The notes under the pieces were generated by a model. The model searched no databases, was not told the DNA's origin, and saw only the letters and a list, made by a program, of their open reading frames with translations. The position numbers and the translations under genes were made by a program. From Nonomuraea angiospora (GTDB taxonomy: Bacteria; Actinomycetota; Actinomycetes; Streptosporangiales; Streptosporangiaceae): a stretch of 64,000 nucleotides of DNA. The stretch covers positions 11,470,001 through 11,534,000 of the forward strand of contig NZ_JADBEK010000001.1 in NCBI RefSeq assembly GCF_014873145.1, written 5' to 3'. Of the stretch, positions 26,130 to 34,920 are shown one piece after another; position 1 is the stretch's first letter; the number at the start of each line of letters is the position of its first letter.

Positions 26130-27158
26130 GGCCAGGTCGACCCACTCGTGCTCCGCGTGGGCGCCGTCCCCCAGCGGGCCGAGGCCGTCGAGCGTGGGGA
26201 TTCCCAGCGCGCCGGTGAAGTTGGCGTCGGATGCTCCCCCCACCGCGACCTCTTCGGGATCTGGCAGTCCGAGGCGCGCCGCGGCCTTGCGGGCCGCCGC
26301 GTACAGTTCCCGGGAGCTCGCGGGCTCCAGCGGCGGACGGTTGACCTCGCCGTCGACCCGGACCACCGCTCCCGGGACGGTCGGGGCGAGCGCATGCATG
26401 TGCTCGTCAACGCGCGCCAACTCCGCCAGCTCCCAAGCGCGGACGTCCACGCGCAGGTGCGCGTGCGCGGGCACGGTGTTCGTGGCAGTGCCCGCGCGCG
26501 CGACCGTCGGGGTGACCGTCGTACCACGCTCGGGGTCAGCCAGCTCCGACACGGCCACTACCTGCGCGGCGAGTTCGAGCAGCGCGTTGACCCCGCGCTC
26601 CGGCTCCAGTCCCGCGTGGGCCGCCTTGCCGGTGATGTCTACACTGTAGAACGACCCGCCCTTGCGGGCCGTCTTGAGCGCTCCTGCCTGGCTGGGCTCC
26701 AGTACGAGTACGGCGCCGCAGGCACCGGCCATGTCTTCGACCAGCGCCCGCGAGGTCGCGGAGCCGATCTCCTCGTCGCCGGTGATCAGGATGCTCACTA
26801 TGGCGGGGTCGCGGCACTCGGCTAGCGCGGCGAACGCCGTGACCAGCCCTGCCTTCATGTCGAAAACACCCGGACCATACGCGCGACCGCCTTCGGCGCG
26901 GAACGGACGGCGGATGATCGTGCCGAGCGGCCACACCGTATCGGCATGACCGAGCAGCAGCACCCCGCCCTCTGCGGGCGCACGCCACAGCATGTGCGGA
27001 GTCCCGCCTACCGCGACGATCTCCGCCGGCCTGCCGAGCAGCGGCTCCCCCCAAGATCGCATCAGGGCATAACACCGCTCCAGCCCCTCGGTGTGACCGG
27101 ATGGCGACTCAACGGCCACCAGGGCGGAGAGGCGCTCGCACAGCAAGGCATGATCCAT
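26070..27158 (-). CDS. M20-family metallopeptidase (glutamate carboxypeptidase/CPG2-like)
   Basis: The 362-residue enzyme has the di-zinc ligands of the M20 family: GHADTVWP, YGPGVFDMKAG, ITGDEEIGS (general-base Glu and metal Glu), VLEPSQ and a C-terminal GDGAHAEHEWVDL. The dimerisation lid lies at about 175-290. I choose the ATG at 27158 because a good promoter (TTGAGA, 17 bases, TACAGT) ends 7 bases upstream, implying a leaderless mRNA; the longer start would fall inside the operator. The family removes C-terminal amino acids from peptides or folates. It belongs with the importer and S9 peptidase as a peptide-use unit. Confidence 0.9.
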   Translation of the reverse strand: MDHALLCERLSALVAVESPSGHTEGLERCYALMRSWGEPLLGRPAEIVAVGGTPHMLWRAPAEGGVLLLGHADTVWPLGTIIRRPFRAEGGRAYGPGVFDMKAGLVTAFAALAECRDPAIVSILITGDEEIGSATSRALVEDMAGACGAVLVLEPSQAGALKTARKGGSFYSVDITGKAAHAGLEPERGVNALLELAAQVVAVSELADPERGTTVTPTVARAGTATNTVPAHAHLRVDVRAWELAELARVDEHMHALAPTVPGAVVRVDGEVNRPPLEPASSRELYAAARKAAARLGLPDPEEVAVGGASDANFTGALGIPTLDGLGPLGDGAHAEHEWVDLASLADRARLVAALIDTLTRS

Positions 27159-27194
27159 GGCCAGAACTGTAGTCATGGACATTGACTATCTCAA
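27159..27194 (-). promoter_or_regulatory. Leaderless promoter with embedded TetR-type operator
   Basis: On the minus strand TTGAGA and TACAGT are spaced by exactly 17 bases, and the start ATG of the M20 gene follows 7 bases after the -10 box. The operator (TAGTCA, seven bases, TGACTA; 27170-27188) fills the spacer, so a bound repressor would block RNA polymerase directly. Confidence 0.65.
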
Positions 27195-27202
27195 GGGCTA
27201 AG

Positions 27203-27640
27203 GGCATGACTTTCTGAGGCGCGGGGCAGACCGGCATGACAGCCAGGTGTCATGTGGTGAGAGGTCGGCAGCCGCGCTTGTCTCGTCCCAGTTGGCCGGA
27301 CCCAGTCTCAGTAGACTTGGCGCATCCGCTCATTTGTGCCATCTTCGGCGAGACGAAGACGCTATGACCTGGACCAACGCGACGAGCGTTCTGGCGAGTT
27401 GCGCGAAGTTCACTGGCACGGCCGCGGATCAGGAGGTCTCAGCCGATCTGTCGCACCGCAGGTCACCGAGGTCATGGGTTCGCGATCTGTGCGAGCTCAG
27501 CTGGGACGGGACAGTGGGAATTCGATCCTGGGCCCGCCAGCGGGTTCACCAGCCTGGAGCGCTGCCTCGCTGTCTGTGCCCAGGATGCCTGGAGTGCCTG
27601 GGCCTCGGCGAGTTCGTTCCGCTGCTGGGAGAATCAGGTG
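27203..27640. other. About 440 bases of degenerate sequence
   Basis: No intact gene is recognised. Two short readings, DLCELSWDGTVGIRSWARQR in one frame and ERCLAVCAQDAWSAWASAS in another, look like pieces of one frameshifted small protein that preceded the nitrilase stub, but I cannot name it. Confidence 0.35.
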
Positions 27641-27703
27641 ATGACTGTCCTGAAGGTGGCTACGTGCCAGTTCCCGGTGAGCTCGGACATCGAGCAGAAC
27701 GCT
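27641..27703 (+). pseudogene. N-terminal stub of a carbon-nitrogen hydrolase
   Basis: A GGGAGAATCAGGTG ribosome site precedes an ATG that reads MTVLKVATCQFPVSSDIEQN, the usual opening of nitrilase/amidase-family carbon-nitrogen hydrolases (KVATCQFPV-D-x-x-N). After about 21 residues the similarity ends and unrelated sequence follows up to the insertion sequence at 27855. The catalytic Glu-Lys-Cys region is absent. Confidence 0.6.
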
Positions 27704-27854
27704 AGCGGCTCGTCTCTGAATGTTGACCCGGTAATTGATCTCGGACGGTGAACCCGTCAGGCTCGCTGCCTCTCCCTCCCTGTCAAAATAGACAGAGGTA
27801 ACAAACGGGCAGCCGAAATGATTATCAATCTCCAATTGGGCGGGCGTGTGAAGT

Positions 27855-29027
27855 CCTGTCCGGTGCCAGAACTGATGCAGGGGCCTGACCTGGTCTTCTA
27901 GGCTTAGTTCTCGTGCTGTTTCGACTTCTGTATCTGCTGGTGGTCAGGGTGTTCGGCTGGCTCGTGCTGCTCACTCGGGGCAGCGCTGCCAAAGAGGTGG
28001 AGATCTTGATATTGCGGCATGAGGTCGCTGTGCTGCGTCGCCAGGTCGCCCGGTCCAGGCCGGGCTGGGCCGATCGGGCGCTGCTGGCTGCACTGGCGAG
28101 GCTGTTACCCGCTCGCCTTCGACTGCATCGCATCGTGACGCCCGGCACGCTGCTCGCCTGGCACCGCAGGCTGGCCAAGAAGAAGTGGACCTACCCCGCC
28201 AAGCAGGGCCGACCCCCACTCTCCGAAGAGACCCGCGATCTGATCGTCCGGTTGGCGCGGGAGAATCCCCGATGGGGGCATCGACGCATCCAGGGCGAAC
28301 TCCTCGGTCTTGGATACAGGTTGGGGGAGGGGACCATCCGCCGGGTCCTGGCGGCGGCGGGGTTTGGGCCAGCGCCGCGCCGGGCTTCACCGACCTGGCG
28401 CCAGTTCCTCAGCTCTCAAGCCTCCGGCATCCTGGCATGCGACTTTCTCCACGTCGACACGGTGTTCCTCAAACGCCTGTACGTATTGTTCGTCATGGAG
28501 ATCGAAACACGGCGCGTGCATATCCTCGGTGTCACAGCTCATCCGACGGGTGCTTGGACGGCGCAGCAGGCGCGCAATCTGCTGATGGAACTGGGCGAGC
28601 GAGCCGACGGGTTCCGGTTCCTGATCCGGGACAGGGATGGCAAGTTCGGCGGAGAATTCGACGAGGTGCTCACCGGCGCGGACGTGCACGCCCTCAAGAT
28701 TCCGCCGCGCTCGCCGCGGGCGAACGCGTTCGCCGAGCGGTTCGTCGGCACGCTCCGGCGCGAATGCCTCGATCACCTTCTGGTCCTTGGTGAGCGCCAC
28801 CTTCGGCAGGTCCTGGCCGAATACGAGCGCCACTACAACGAGCACCGTCCGCATCAGGCACTGTCACTACGCCAACCCCTTCACGATCCAGCCGGGGTAG
28901 TCGAGCTCACGGCTCGAATAGAGCGACGAGGCGCCGTCTGCGGCCTGATCCACGAGTATCGCAGAGTCGCTTGACGACGCACGAAACCGCAGGCCAGCGC
29001 TACGAGCGAGTTTTGGCACCGGACAGG
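27855..29027 (+). mobile_element. Insertion sequence copy 2, about 1.17 kb, rve/IS3-IS481-like
   Basis: Inverted repeats bound one transposase gene: the left end 27855-27873 reads CCTGTCCGGTGCCAGAACT, and the right end 29009-29027, in reverse complement, reads CCTGTCCGGTGCCAAAACT (one mismatch in 19). The element has the same size and organisation as the one at 1825-2995, but the repeats and protein differ clearly, so the two are relatives rather than recent copies. No target-site duplication is obvious. It looks structurally complete. Confidence 0.85.
27913..28974 (+). CDS. IS transposase, DDE integrase core
   Basis: The 353-residue protein starts [20 protein letters not shown], continues with the helix-turn-helix [19 protein letters not shown], then [18 protein letters not shown]. 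The rve catalytic domain has its acidic triad in [17 protein letters not shown] and [10 protein letters not shown]. The end block [14 protein letters not shown] and final [10 protein letters not shown] match the shifted copy at 1902. The frame is uninterrupted, so this element may be active. Confidence 0.88.
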   Translation: MLFRLLYLLVVRVFGWLVLLTRGSAAKEVEILILRHEVAVLRRQVARSRPGWADRALLAALARLLPARLRLHRIVTPGTLLAWHRRLAKKKWTYPAKQGRPPLSEETRDLIVRLARENPRWGHRRIQGELLGLGYRLGEGTIRRVLAAAGFGPAPRRASPTWRQFLSSQASGILACDFLHVDTVFLKRLYVLFVMEIETRRVHILGVTAHPTGAWTAQQARNLLMELGERADGFRFLIRDRDGKFGGEFDEVLTGADVHALKIPPRSPRANAFAERFVGTLRRECLDHLLVLGERHLRQVLAEYERHYNEHRPHQALSLRQPLHDPAGVVELTARIERRGAVCGLIHEYRRVA

Positions 29028-29280
29028 GCAGGACGAGCCGGCTTGGACAACTCTTGACCATCCGTAAGGCGACCGCTGACCGGCGACGCTGCGCAGACCT
29101 TCTGGCTTGATCTTCTGATGGTCATCTCTGGGGTCTGAGTTGACGGTGACGCCCTAAATGATCTACCGCGATACACGGTCCGTACACAAGAGCAACCAGC
29201 GAGCAACCAACCATGATCAACAACGAAGTCCGAGGCTGGCGAGAACCGAGAAACCCCAGGTCGAACGCGGTATTGAAGAG
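29028..29280. other. Intergenic region between the IS and the tRNA gene
   Basis: No gene is recognisable in these 253 bases. The tRNA 3' end faces this region, which would be the attachment side for an integrating element, but I see no second copy of the tRNA 3' end in the window. Confidence 0.4.
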
Positions 29281-29354
29281 TAGGGCGGGTGGGACTTGAA
29301 CCCACGACCCACGGATTATGAGTCCGATGCTCTGACCGGCTGAGCTACCGCCCC
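29281..29354 (-). tRNA. tRNA with CAU anticodon (elongator Met or Ile2)
   Basis: The minus strand folds as a full cloverleaf: acceptor GGGGCGG with CCGCCCT, D arm GCTC-AGCCGGTCA-GAGC, anticodon loop CTCATAA, a 5-base variable loop, and T arm GTGGG-TTCAAGT-CCCAC, with discriminator A. CCA is not encoded. CAU can be elongator Met or, if the C is lysidinylated, Ile reading AUA. The sequence alone does not separate them. Confidence 0.92.
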
Positions 29355-29577
29355 TGGATTAAGTTGTGTGGCGTGCGGTGGGACGTCGGAAGACCGTGCC
29401 GAGCCCCTGCGCATGCTAAGGCTAGAGCATCGGATGCGGTTGTGGCGTCCGGCCGAACGGGAGACGGGTCTCCGCGGATATCATTCCATGCCCGGCAGTG
29501 TTGTTGGAGCCTCGGTCGATCATATTCGAGGGCTTCGCTTCAAGCGGAGTCGTAAGGGATTGATGGGGCGGTAGCGC

Positions 29578-30108
29578 GTGGCCGTGACGCTGGTTTACGA
29601 GACGCACTCCGTCACCGTGGACAACGAGACGGGCATCGCCACCGGGTGGTTACCTGGGGAGCTGTCCGCGCGGGGGCGGGACCTGGCTGTGGAGCTGGGG
29701 GAGCGGCGGAAGGCGGTGGACGTTGTTTACGCCTCCGGCCTGCGGCGGGTCGTGCAGACGGCGGAGATCTCTTTTGCGGGCAGCGGCAAGGAGATCAGGC
29801 TCGGTCGGCGGCTCAGGGAGTGCGACTACGGCATCTACAACGGACGGCCGGTGAGTGAGGTGGCGGCGTTGCGGAGCAGGCACATCGATACGCCGTGGCC
29901 GGGTGGGCAGAGTTATCGGCAGGTCGTGGCGGAGGTGGCGGGGTTTCTGCGGGAGGTGATGGAGGAGTGGCAGGGGGGTCTGGTGCTCGTGGTGTCGCAT
30001 TCCGCCAATCGGTGGGCGTTGCAGAATCTGCTGGACGGGGCTCCGTTGGAGGAGTTGGTTGACGCGCCGTTCGAGTGGCGGCCGGGGTGGGAGTACGGCA
30101 TCGCCTGA
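29578..30108 (+). CDS. Histidine phosphatase-family protein with variant N-terminal motif
   Basis: The 176-residue protein has the phosphoglycerate-mutase fold. The usual LVRHGE-T is replaced by LVYETHSVTVDNETG, keeping the His but not the preceding Arg. VYASGLRRVVQTAEI, LRECDYGIYNGRP and the second catalytic His in LVVSHSANRWAL are present. The ETHS-T-DNE-G variant is a known actinomycete subfamily, so this is probably not decay. Substrate is unknown. The start is GTG at 29578 with GGGGCGG upstream. The gene is convergent with the LysR gene across a repeat region. Confidence 0.85.
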   Translation: MAVTLVYETHSVTVDNETGIATGWLPGELSARGRDLAVELGERRKAVDVVYASGLRRVVQTAEISFAGSGKEIRLGRRLRECDYGIYNGRPVSEVAALRSRHIDTPWPGGQSYRQVVAEVAGFLREVMEEWQGGLVLVVSHSANRWALQNLLDGAPLEELVDAPFEWRPGWEYGIA

Positions 30109-30171
30109 GGCGGGGAGGGTGGGGTGCCCTCCCCGGGGTGTGGGCTGCCCCTCGGGGTGGTGCCGGATGGC

Positions 30172-30320
30172 CAAGGGGTGGTGTGGGTGCCTCCGGATGC
30201 TGTGGGTCCCCGGGTGATGTGGATCCCTGGGTGATGTGGGCCCCCCGGGGTGGTGTGGGTCCTCCCGGGTGGTGGGGGTGCCCCCGGGATGGTGTGGGCC
30301 CCGGTGTGGTGTTTTGGGTC
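30172..30320. repeat. Degenerate tandem repeat of GC-rich palindromes, about 19-bp unit
   Basis: About eight imperfect units of the form GTGGGNCCCCCGGGNTGGT follow each other in the 262-base gap between two convergent genes. Each unit contains a small self-complementary GGGNCCC or CCCGGG core, so the transcript could fold into successive hairpins from either side. No gene lies in 30109-30370. Confidence 0.65.
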
Positions 30321-30370
30321 CCAAGCCCAGGTAGTGGTCTTCGGGGCGGGCACTATGGCGGGGGAGGGGC

Positions 30371-31303
30371 TTACGGGGCGGTGCCGTAGCCGGGGTTGCG
30401 TACCAGCCAGTCGTGGTAGACCGGGCTGCGGCGTACGGCGTCCAGGTGGGCCTGCTTGGCCTGTGCCACCACCCAGTCGGCCTCGCGGGCGGTGGGGTGG
30501 TGGCCGAGGAGTTGGCGCCAGCGCAGTGGCGCGCCGGCGAACGGCACCATGGTCAGGCCCTGGGCGGCCTGGTGGGTGGCCTGGCAGAGCACGACCGCGC
30601 GGCCGACCTGGGCGAGGTGGGTGCAGGTGGACACGTCGGTCTCGTAGATCGTGCCTGGGGTGAAGCCCGCCCGCGCGCACGCCGTGGCGAAGCAGTCGGC
30701 GAAGCAGCCGTCGCCGGGCGTCACCGCCCACTGTTCGCCGGCGAGGTCGGCGAGCTCCACCTCCTTCTCCTTGGCGGCCGGATGGTCCTCGCCGACCAGG
30801 CAGAACACGGGGTCGAGGCTGATCGTCTCCCATACGAGCGCGCCGGTGAGGGTGCCGGAGTCGCCGCAGGCGCCGGTCAGCACGTAGTCGAGGCGGCCGA
30901 GCTCGACCATGCTGGTCAGCTCGTGGGCCGACCAGGAGGTGTACGTGCTGACGGCCCCTTCCGCGGCGAGCCGGTCGACCAGGCCGCCCAGTATGGGGCC
31001 GTTGGTGGCGCCGATGCGGAATCCGGGGGAGGGGGCGGCGGCGAAACGTACGGCCTCTTCCTGCAGCTCCTGCGCCGCGGGAAGCAGTACTCGTGCCCTG
31101 GAGAGCACCAGCTCGCCCAGCCTGGTGGGTCGCGCGCCATGCCTGTCGCGCTCGAACAGCGTGCCGCCGAGCACCCGCTCGATGCGCTTGAGCTGGGCGG
31201 TCAGGGCCGGCTGGGCCAGCCCGAGCTGGGATGCGGCCTTGCTCACACTTCCCGCGTCCGCGACCGCACGGACGATCCTGAGGTGCCTGAGCTCGAGGTC
31301 CAT
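30371..31303 (-). CDS. LysR-family transcriptional regulator
   Basis: The 310-residue protein starts MDLELRHLRIVRAVADAGSVSKAASQLGLAQPALTAQLKRIERVLG, a standard LysR DNA-binding domain. Its effector domain contains FRIGATNGPILGGLVDRL and GRLDYVLTGACGDSG. There is no clear ribosome site before the ATG; TTGTTT, 17 bases, TACCGT ends 6 bases upstream and would give a leaderless mRNA. It is divergent from the two small genes at 31399-31859 and may control them. The inducer is unknown. Confidence 0.9.
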   Translation of the reverse strand: MDLELRHLRIVRAVADAGSVSKAASQLGLAQPALTAQLKRIERVLGGTLFERDRHGARPTRLGELVLSRARVLLPAAQELQEEAVRFAAAPSPGFRIGATNGPILGGLVDRLAAEGAVSTYTSWSAHELTSMVELGRLDYVLTGACGDSGTLTGALVWETISLDPVFCLVGEDHPAAKEKEVELADLAGEQWAVTPGDGCFADCFATACARAGFTPGTIYETDVSTCTHLAQVGRAVVLCQATHQAAQGLTMVPFAGAPLRWRQLLGHHPTAREADWVVAQAKQAHLDAVRRSPVYHDWLVRNPGYGTAP

Positions 31304-31398
31304 AAGGGGACGGTAAGGCGGCGATCTCTTACAAACAATGCCCATATGTCAGGAAATGTGACAGATATTGTCGGGGGTCTCTGGGGTAGGGGGAGCCC

Positions 31399-31626
31399 AT
31401 GACGACGATGGGAATAGATCCGGCGCAGCTCAGCGACGAGGATCTGGTCCGCGAGCTGCGGCAATTGCACACCACCCGGAGCGACACCTTCTTCCACGGG
31501 TCCGACGACGCTCTGGCGGTGCACACGTCCCGCATGAACGAACTGGAGTCCGAGTACCTTCGCCGCAACCCGGACCGCGAGGTCGACCCGAACCGGCTGA
31601 GGGAGGGGGCGAGACAGCGATCATGA
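31399..31626 (+). CDS. DUF6158-like small protein
   Basis: The 75-residue product reads MTTMGIDPAQLSDEDLVREL, RQLHTTRSDTFFHGS, DDALAVHTSRMNELESEYLRR, with a basic tail. This matches a small actinomycete family of unknown function (DUF6158 as I recall it). It is helical and soluble with no signal. GGGGGAG precedes the ATG. Its stop overlaps the next start (ATGA), so the two small proteins are made together and may form one unit. Confidence 0.8.
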   Translation: MTTMGIDPAQLSDEDLVRELRQLHTTRSDTFFHGSDDALAVHTSRMNELESEYLRRNPDREVDPNRLREGARQRS

Positions 31627-31859
31627 CCGACGGCCACGATGTACAGGCTCTGTCGGACATCGACGTCTACGTCTACGAGGCGGTGGCGTCCCTGGCGGTG
31701 GAGCACGGTGTGGCGGTACCGGCCGCGTTGGTGCGGGCGTCCGGGCTGAGCGAGGAGCAGGTGCGCGAGAGCCTCAAGCACCTGATCGAGCATGGGTACG
31801 TGGTGCCCAAGCAGGACGGCTACGCCCTCGGGGCCCACACGTTCGAGGTCGAGTACTGA
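31623..31859 (+). CDS. Small winged-helix-like protein
   Basis: The 78-residue protein includes DIDVYVYEAVASLAVEHGVAVPAALVRASGLSEEQVRESLKHLIEHGYVVPKQDGYALG. This is a compact winged-helix pattern: a GLSEEQVRESLKHL recognition helix, then a GYVVPK wing. It could bind DNA or act as a small regulator. The start ATG overlaps the stop of the DUF6158-like gene by 4 bases. The function is inferred from fold pattern only. Confidence 0.75.
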   Translation: MTDGHDVQALSDIDVYVYEAVASLAVEHGVAVPAALVRASGLSEEQVRESLKHLIEHGYVVPKQDGYALGAHTFEVEY

Positions 31860-32098
31860 GGGTGGTGCTGAGTCCCGCCCTTGTCCTGTGGCCATCGCGG
31901 GCATGATCTGCGGCTTGTGAACTGCAGGGTTCAGGGCCAGATGGCACGCGCCGGTGGTGGACTGGGGCCGCGTGGTTGAGTACCCGCTGCCCGGATGAGG
32001 TCTCGGCGGTGTGCGCGCTGCTCGCAGGGCCGGGCCGACGACGAGGACGAACGGGCGAAGGAGCCGGTCAGGGCGGGTGGATGCTCTGGCCTCGGGCC

Positions 32099-32159
32099 GG
32101 TCCCGCGAAGGACCGAGCCGGTCCCGCGAAGGACCGAGCCGTCCCGCGAAGGACCGGTC
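32099..32159. repeat. Three tandem 21-bp units with internal inverted repeats
   Basis: GGTCCCGCGAAGGACCGAG plus CC is repeated twice exactly and a third time partly. Each unit contains GGTCC and GGACC around CGCGAA, so each can form a hairpin. The array lies in the 403-base gap 31860-32262 between convergent genes. More GGCCGG- and GGTCAGGG-rich sequence continues to 32262 but no gene is visible. Confidence 0.75.
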
Positions 32160-32262
32160 AAGATGGGCCGGGCCAGGGCCGCGCAAGGTGGTGGTCAGGG
32201 CCCGGCCGGCCCGGGCCGCGAGGGGGCGGTCAGGGCCGGTTGCCGGGCCAGGGAGGGGGCGG

Positions 32263-32424
32263 TCAGAGGCGTTTGGCTCGGGCCCAGGCCACGAAGGCGC
32301 CGCCGAAGACGGCCATGGCGAGGCCGGTCCACAGGTTGATCGCGCTTCCGAGCGCCCCGGCGACGACGAGGATCACGCCGTACACCAGGAACAACCCGCC
32401 GATCACCATCCGAATGTCGCTCAC
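32263..32424 (-). CDS. 53-residue two-span membrane protein coupled to the symporter
   Basis: The product, [26 protein letters not shown] then INLWTGLAMAVFGGAFVAWARAKRL, has two hydrophobic spans and a basic tail. Its GTG start overlaps the stop of the sodium:solute symporter gene (GTGA), so it is translationally coupled. Small membrane partners accompany other symporters of this superfamily (for example DUF485 with acetate permease), but I do not recognise this family by sequence. A subunit or stabiliser role is inference. Confidence 0.7.
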   Translation of the reverse strand: MSDIRMVIGGLFLVYGVILVVAGALGSAINLWTGLAMAVFGGAFVAWARAKRL

Positions 32425-34052
32425 AGGATCACCCCGTACATCACAGCGGCCAGGACGAGGGCGCCCGTGCCGAGCAGCACCGGCGAGCGGTACCAGCGCG
32501 CGTCGCCCGCCAGCGCGTCGTCCTCCAGGTCGGTGGCGTTGAGCCCGTACACGAGCCCGCGCAGCTCCTCGGCGGGCTTGGGCGTGGTGACCAGCGTGAC
32601 CGCCACGGACACGATCACGTCCACGACGAACGCCACGCCCGCGCCCCAGAAGCTGGCGTTCAATTCGGTGCCGAAGTCCACGATCCCGGCCTTGAACGCG
32701 ATGTACGACGCGAAGGCCGCCAGCGTGCCGGCGAGCAGCCCCCAGAAGCCGGCCCACGGCGTCATCCGCCGCCAGAAGAGCCCGACGATGAACGTCGCGA
32801 AGAGCGGCGCGTTGAAGAACGAGAAGAGGGCCTGCAGGTAGTTCATGATGTTGGAGTAGCCGGCCGCGATGAACGCCGTCCCGACGCCCAGCGCCACGCC
32901 CGCCACGGTCGCGATCCGGCCCACCCGCAGGTAGTAGCCGTCGTCGCGGTCCGGCCGCAGGTGCGACTGCCAGATGTCGTTGGTGAACACCGTGTTGAAC
33001 CCGCTGATGTTGGCCGCCATCCCCGCCATGAACGAGGCCAGCAGCCCGGTCACCGCGACCCCGAGCACGCCGTTCGGCAGCAGGTCCCGCATGAGCAGCG
33101 GGATCGCGTTGTTGTACTCCTGCTCCTGCCCCCAGCCGCTGAACAGCACCAGCGCGATCATCCCCGGCAGCACCGTCACCAGCGGGATGAACAGCTTCGG
33201 GAACGCGGCGATGATCGGCGTGAGCCGGGCCGCGTTCGTGTTCCTGGCCGACAGCGCCCGCTGCACCTCGGCGAAGTTCGTGGTCCAGTAGCCGAAGGAC
33301 AGCACGAACCCGAGGCCGAACACGATCCCGATCCAGTGCGCGTGCATCGGGTTGTCACCCGCCGTGCCCGCCCACGTGTGCAGGCCGCCCTCGCCGAGAG
33401 TGCTCTGCCGTACCTTGTCCGCCAGCCCCGAGAAGCCGCCCACCTTGATCAGCCCGAGCACGGTCAGCGGGATCAGCCCGGCGAGGATCACGAAGAACTG
33501 CAGCACCTCGTTGTAGATCGCCGAGGAGAGCCCGCCGAGCGTGATGTACGCCAGCACGATCAACGCGGAGACCACCACCGAGACCGGCAGCGGCCAGCCC
33601 AGCAGGGCCTCCATGACCAGGGCGAGGGCGTAGAGGTTCACGCCCGCGATGAGGATCTGCGCGACCGCGAACGTGATCGCGTTCAGCAGCTGCGTGGCGC
33701 CGTTGAAGCGCCTGCGCAGGAACTCGGGGACGCTGCGGACCTTGGAGCGGTAATAGAAGGGCATCATCACGATGCCCAGGAACACCATGGCGGGCACGGC
33801 GCCGATCCAGTAATAGTGCACGGTCATGGCGCCGTACTGCACGCCGTTGGCCGCCATGCCGAGGATCTCGATCGCGCCCAGGTTGGCCGAGACGAACGCG
33901 AGCCCGGTGATCCACGCGGGCAGGCCGCGGCCGGCCAGGAAGAAGTCGAGGCTGGAGCTGATCCGCTTGCGGGCGGCTAACCCGATGGCCAACACGGTGG
34001 CGAAGTAGATCGCGATGAGAACGTAGTCGAGGAGGTTCACGTCGAGACGCAC
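32421..34052 (-). CDS. Sodium:solute symporter (SSS family, SGLT-like)
   Basis: The 543-residue protein has 13-14 membrane spans with SSS landmarks: the early [55 protein letters not shown] and [18 protein letters not shown], the last typical of sugar-type members. [24 protein letters not shown] is the sodium-site region. It should import a sugar or similar solute with Na+. The start is GTG at 34052; a second GTG four codons on is possible. A 53-residue membrane protein is coupled downstream. Confidence 0.9.
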   Translation of the reverse strand: MRLDVNLLDYVLIAIYFATVLAIGLAARKRISSSLDFFLAGRGLPAWITGLAFVSANLGAIEILGMAANGVQYGAMTVHYYWIGAVPAMVFLGIVMMPFYYRSKVRSVPEFLRRRFNGATQLLNAITFAVAQILIAGVNLYALALVMEALLGWPLPVSVVVSALIVLAYITLGGLSSAIYNEVLQFFVILAGLIPLTVLGLIKVGGFSGLADKVRQSTLGEGGLHTWAGTAGDNPMHAHWIGIVFGLGFVLSFGYWTTNFAEVQRALSARNTNAARLTPIIAAFPKLFIPLVTVLPGMIALVLFSGWGQEQEYNNAIPLLMRDLLPNGVLGVAVTGLLASFMAGMAANISGFNTVFTNDIWQSHLRPDRDDGYYLRVGRIATVAGVALGVGTAFIAAGYSNIMNYLQALFSFFNAPLFATFIVGLFWRRMTPWAGFWGLLAGTLAAFASYIAFKAGIVDFGTELNASFWGAGVAFVVDVIVSVAVTLVTTPKPAEELRGLVYGLNATDLEDDALAGDARWYRSPVLLGTGALVLAAVMYGVIL

Positions 34053-34137
34053 GGCGAGCCCGCTACCCCGGAAACCCGCGATATCACGCGGGCCGCGCCG
34101 CCTGGGGCGCGGCGCTGAACGCGGATACTGTCAGGGA

Positions 34138-34920
34138 GTGAACGTCGCCGATCTCAGCCCGGCACAGGCGCGGGAGCGCTTCCGCGCCGGCGAGCGCGTG
34201 CCCACGGCGGGGTGGTGCCGGGGGTGGACGCAGGCCAACCTGATCGCGGTGCCGCGGCGGCTGCGCTACGAGCTGCTGCTGTTCGCCCACCTCAACCCGC
34301 GGGCGTGCCCCGTGCTGGACGTGGGGGAGCCGGGCGCCTGGTCCACGCCGCTGTTCCCCGGCGACCTCCGTACCGACCTGCCCGGATACCGGCTCTACCG
34401 CGACGGCGAGCCGGTCGCGGACCTCGGCGACGTGGTCGAGCAGTGGCGGGACGACCTGGTGCCGTTCCTCATCGGGTGCAGCTTCACCTTCGAGCGGGCG
34501 CTGCTCGCGGCCGGGGTGCCGGTGCGGCACCTGGAGCTGGGGACGAACGTGCCGATGTACGTCACGGACGTGGCCTGCGAGACCGCCGGGAGCCTGTCGG
34601 GGCCGCTGGTCGTGTCGATGCGGCCGGTGCCGGACGAGCTGGTGAAGACGGCGATCGAGGTGAGCGGCCGGTATCCGCTGGTGCACGGGGCGCCGGTGCA
34701 CGTCGGCGACCCGGCGGGGATCGGGATCCGCGACCTGGGGCGGCCGGACTTCGGCGATCCGGTCGAGGTGCGGGAGGGGGAGGTGCCGCTGTTCTGGGCG
34801 TGCGGGGTGACGCCGCAGGCGGCGGTCATGGCCAGCGGCGTCGAGTACGCGATCGGCCACCTGCCGGGGCACATGGCGATCCTGGACGCCCGCGACGACG
34901 ACTACCGCGTGCCGTCCTGA
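34138..34920 (+). CDS. D-glutamate cyclase-like / DUF1445 hydro-lyase family protein
   Basis: The 260-residue protein has the conserved blocks of the YcsI/DUF1445 family: [61 protein letters not shown] and the C-terminal [15 protein letters not shown] with IGHLPGHM. Members are annotated as putative hydro-lyases, and mammalian relatives are D-glutamate cyclases. The GTG at 34138 follows CAGGGA; the leader is short. It is divergent from the symporter gene and has no close partner. Confidence 0.88.
   Translation: MNVADLSPAQARERFRAGERVPTAGWCRGWTQANLIAVPRRLRYELLLFAHLNPRACPVLDVGEPGAWSTPLFPGDLRTDLPGYRLYRDGEPVADLGDVVEQWRDDLVPFLIGCSFTFERALLAAGVPVRHLELGTNVPMYVTDVACETAGSLSGPLVVSMRPVPDELVKTAIEVSGRYPLVHGAPVHVGDPAGIGIRDLGRPDFGDPVEVREGEVPLFWACGVTPQAAVMASGVEYAIGHLPGHMAILDARDDDYRVPS

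Noticed and set aside
29281..29354. tRNA 3' end as an attachment site of an island
   Set aside because: I found no second copy of the tRNA end within the window, so an att pair cannot be supported.
29578..30108. Histidine phosphatase as a pseudogene because RHG is changed
   Set aside because: The frame is clean, and the ETHS-T-DNE variant is a recurring actinomycete subfamily with the catalytic His kept.
32099..32159. Possible CRISPR array from regular repeats
   Set aside because: The units are directly adjacent with no unique spacers, and no cas genes are present; the same holds for 30172-30320 and 51774-51920.
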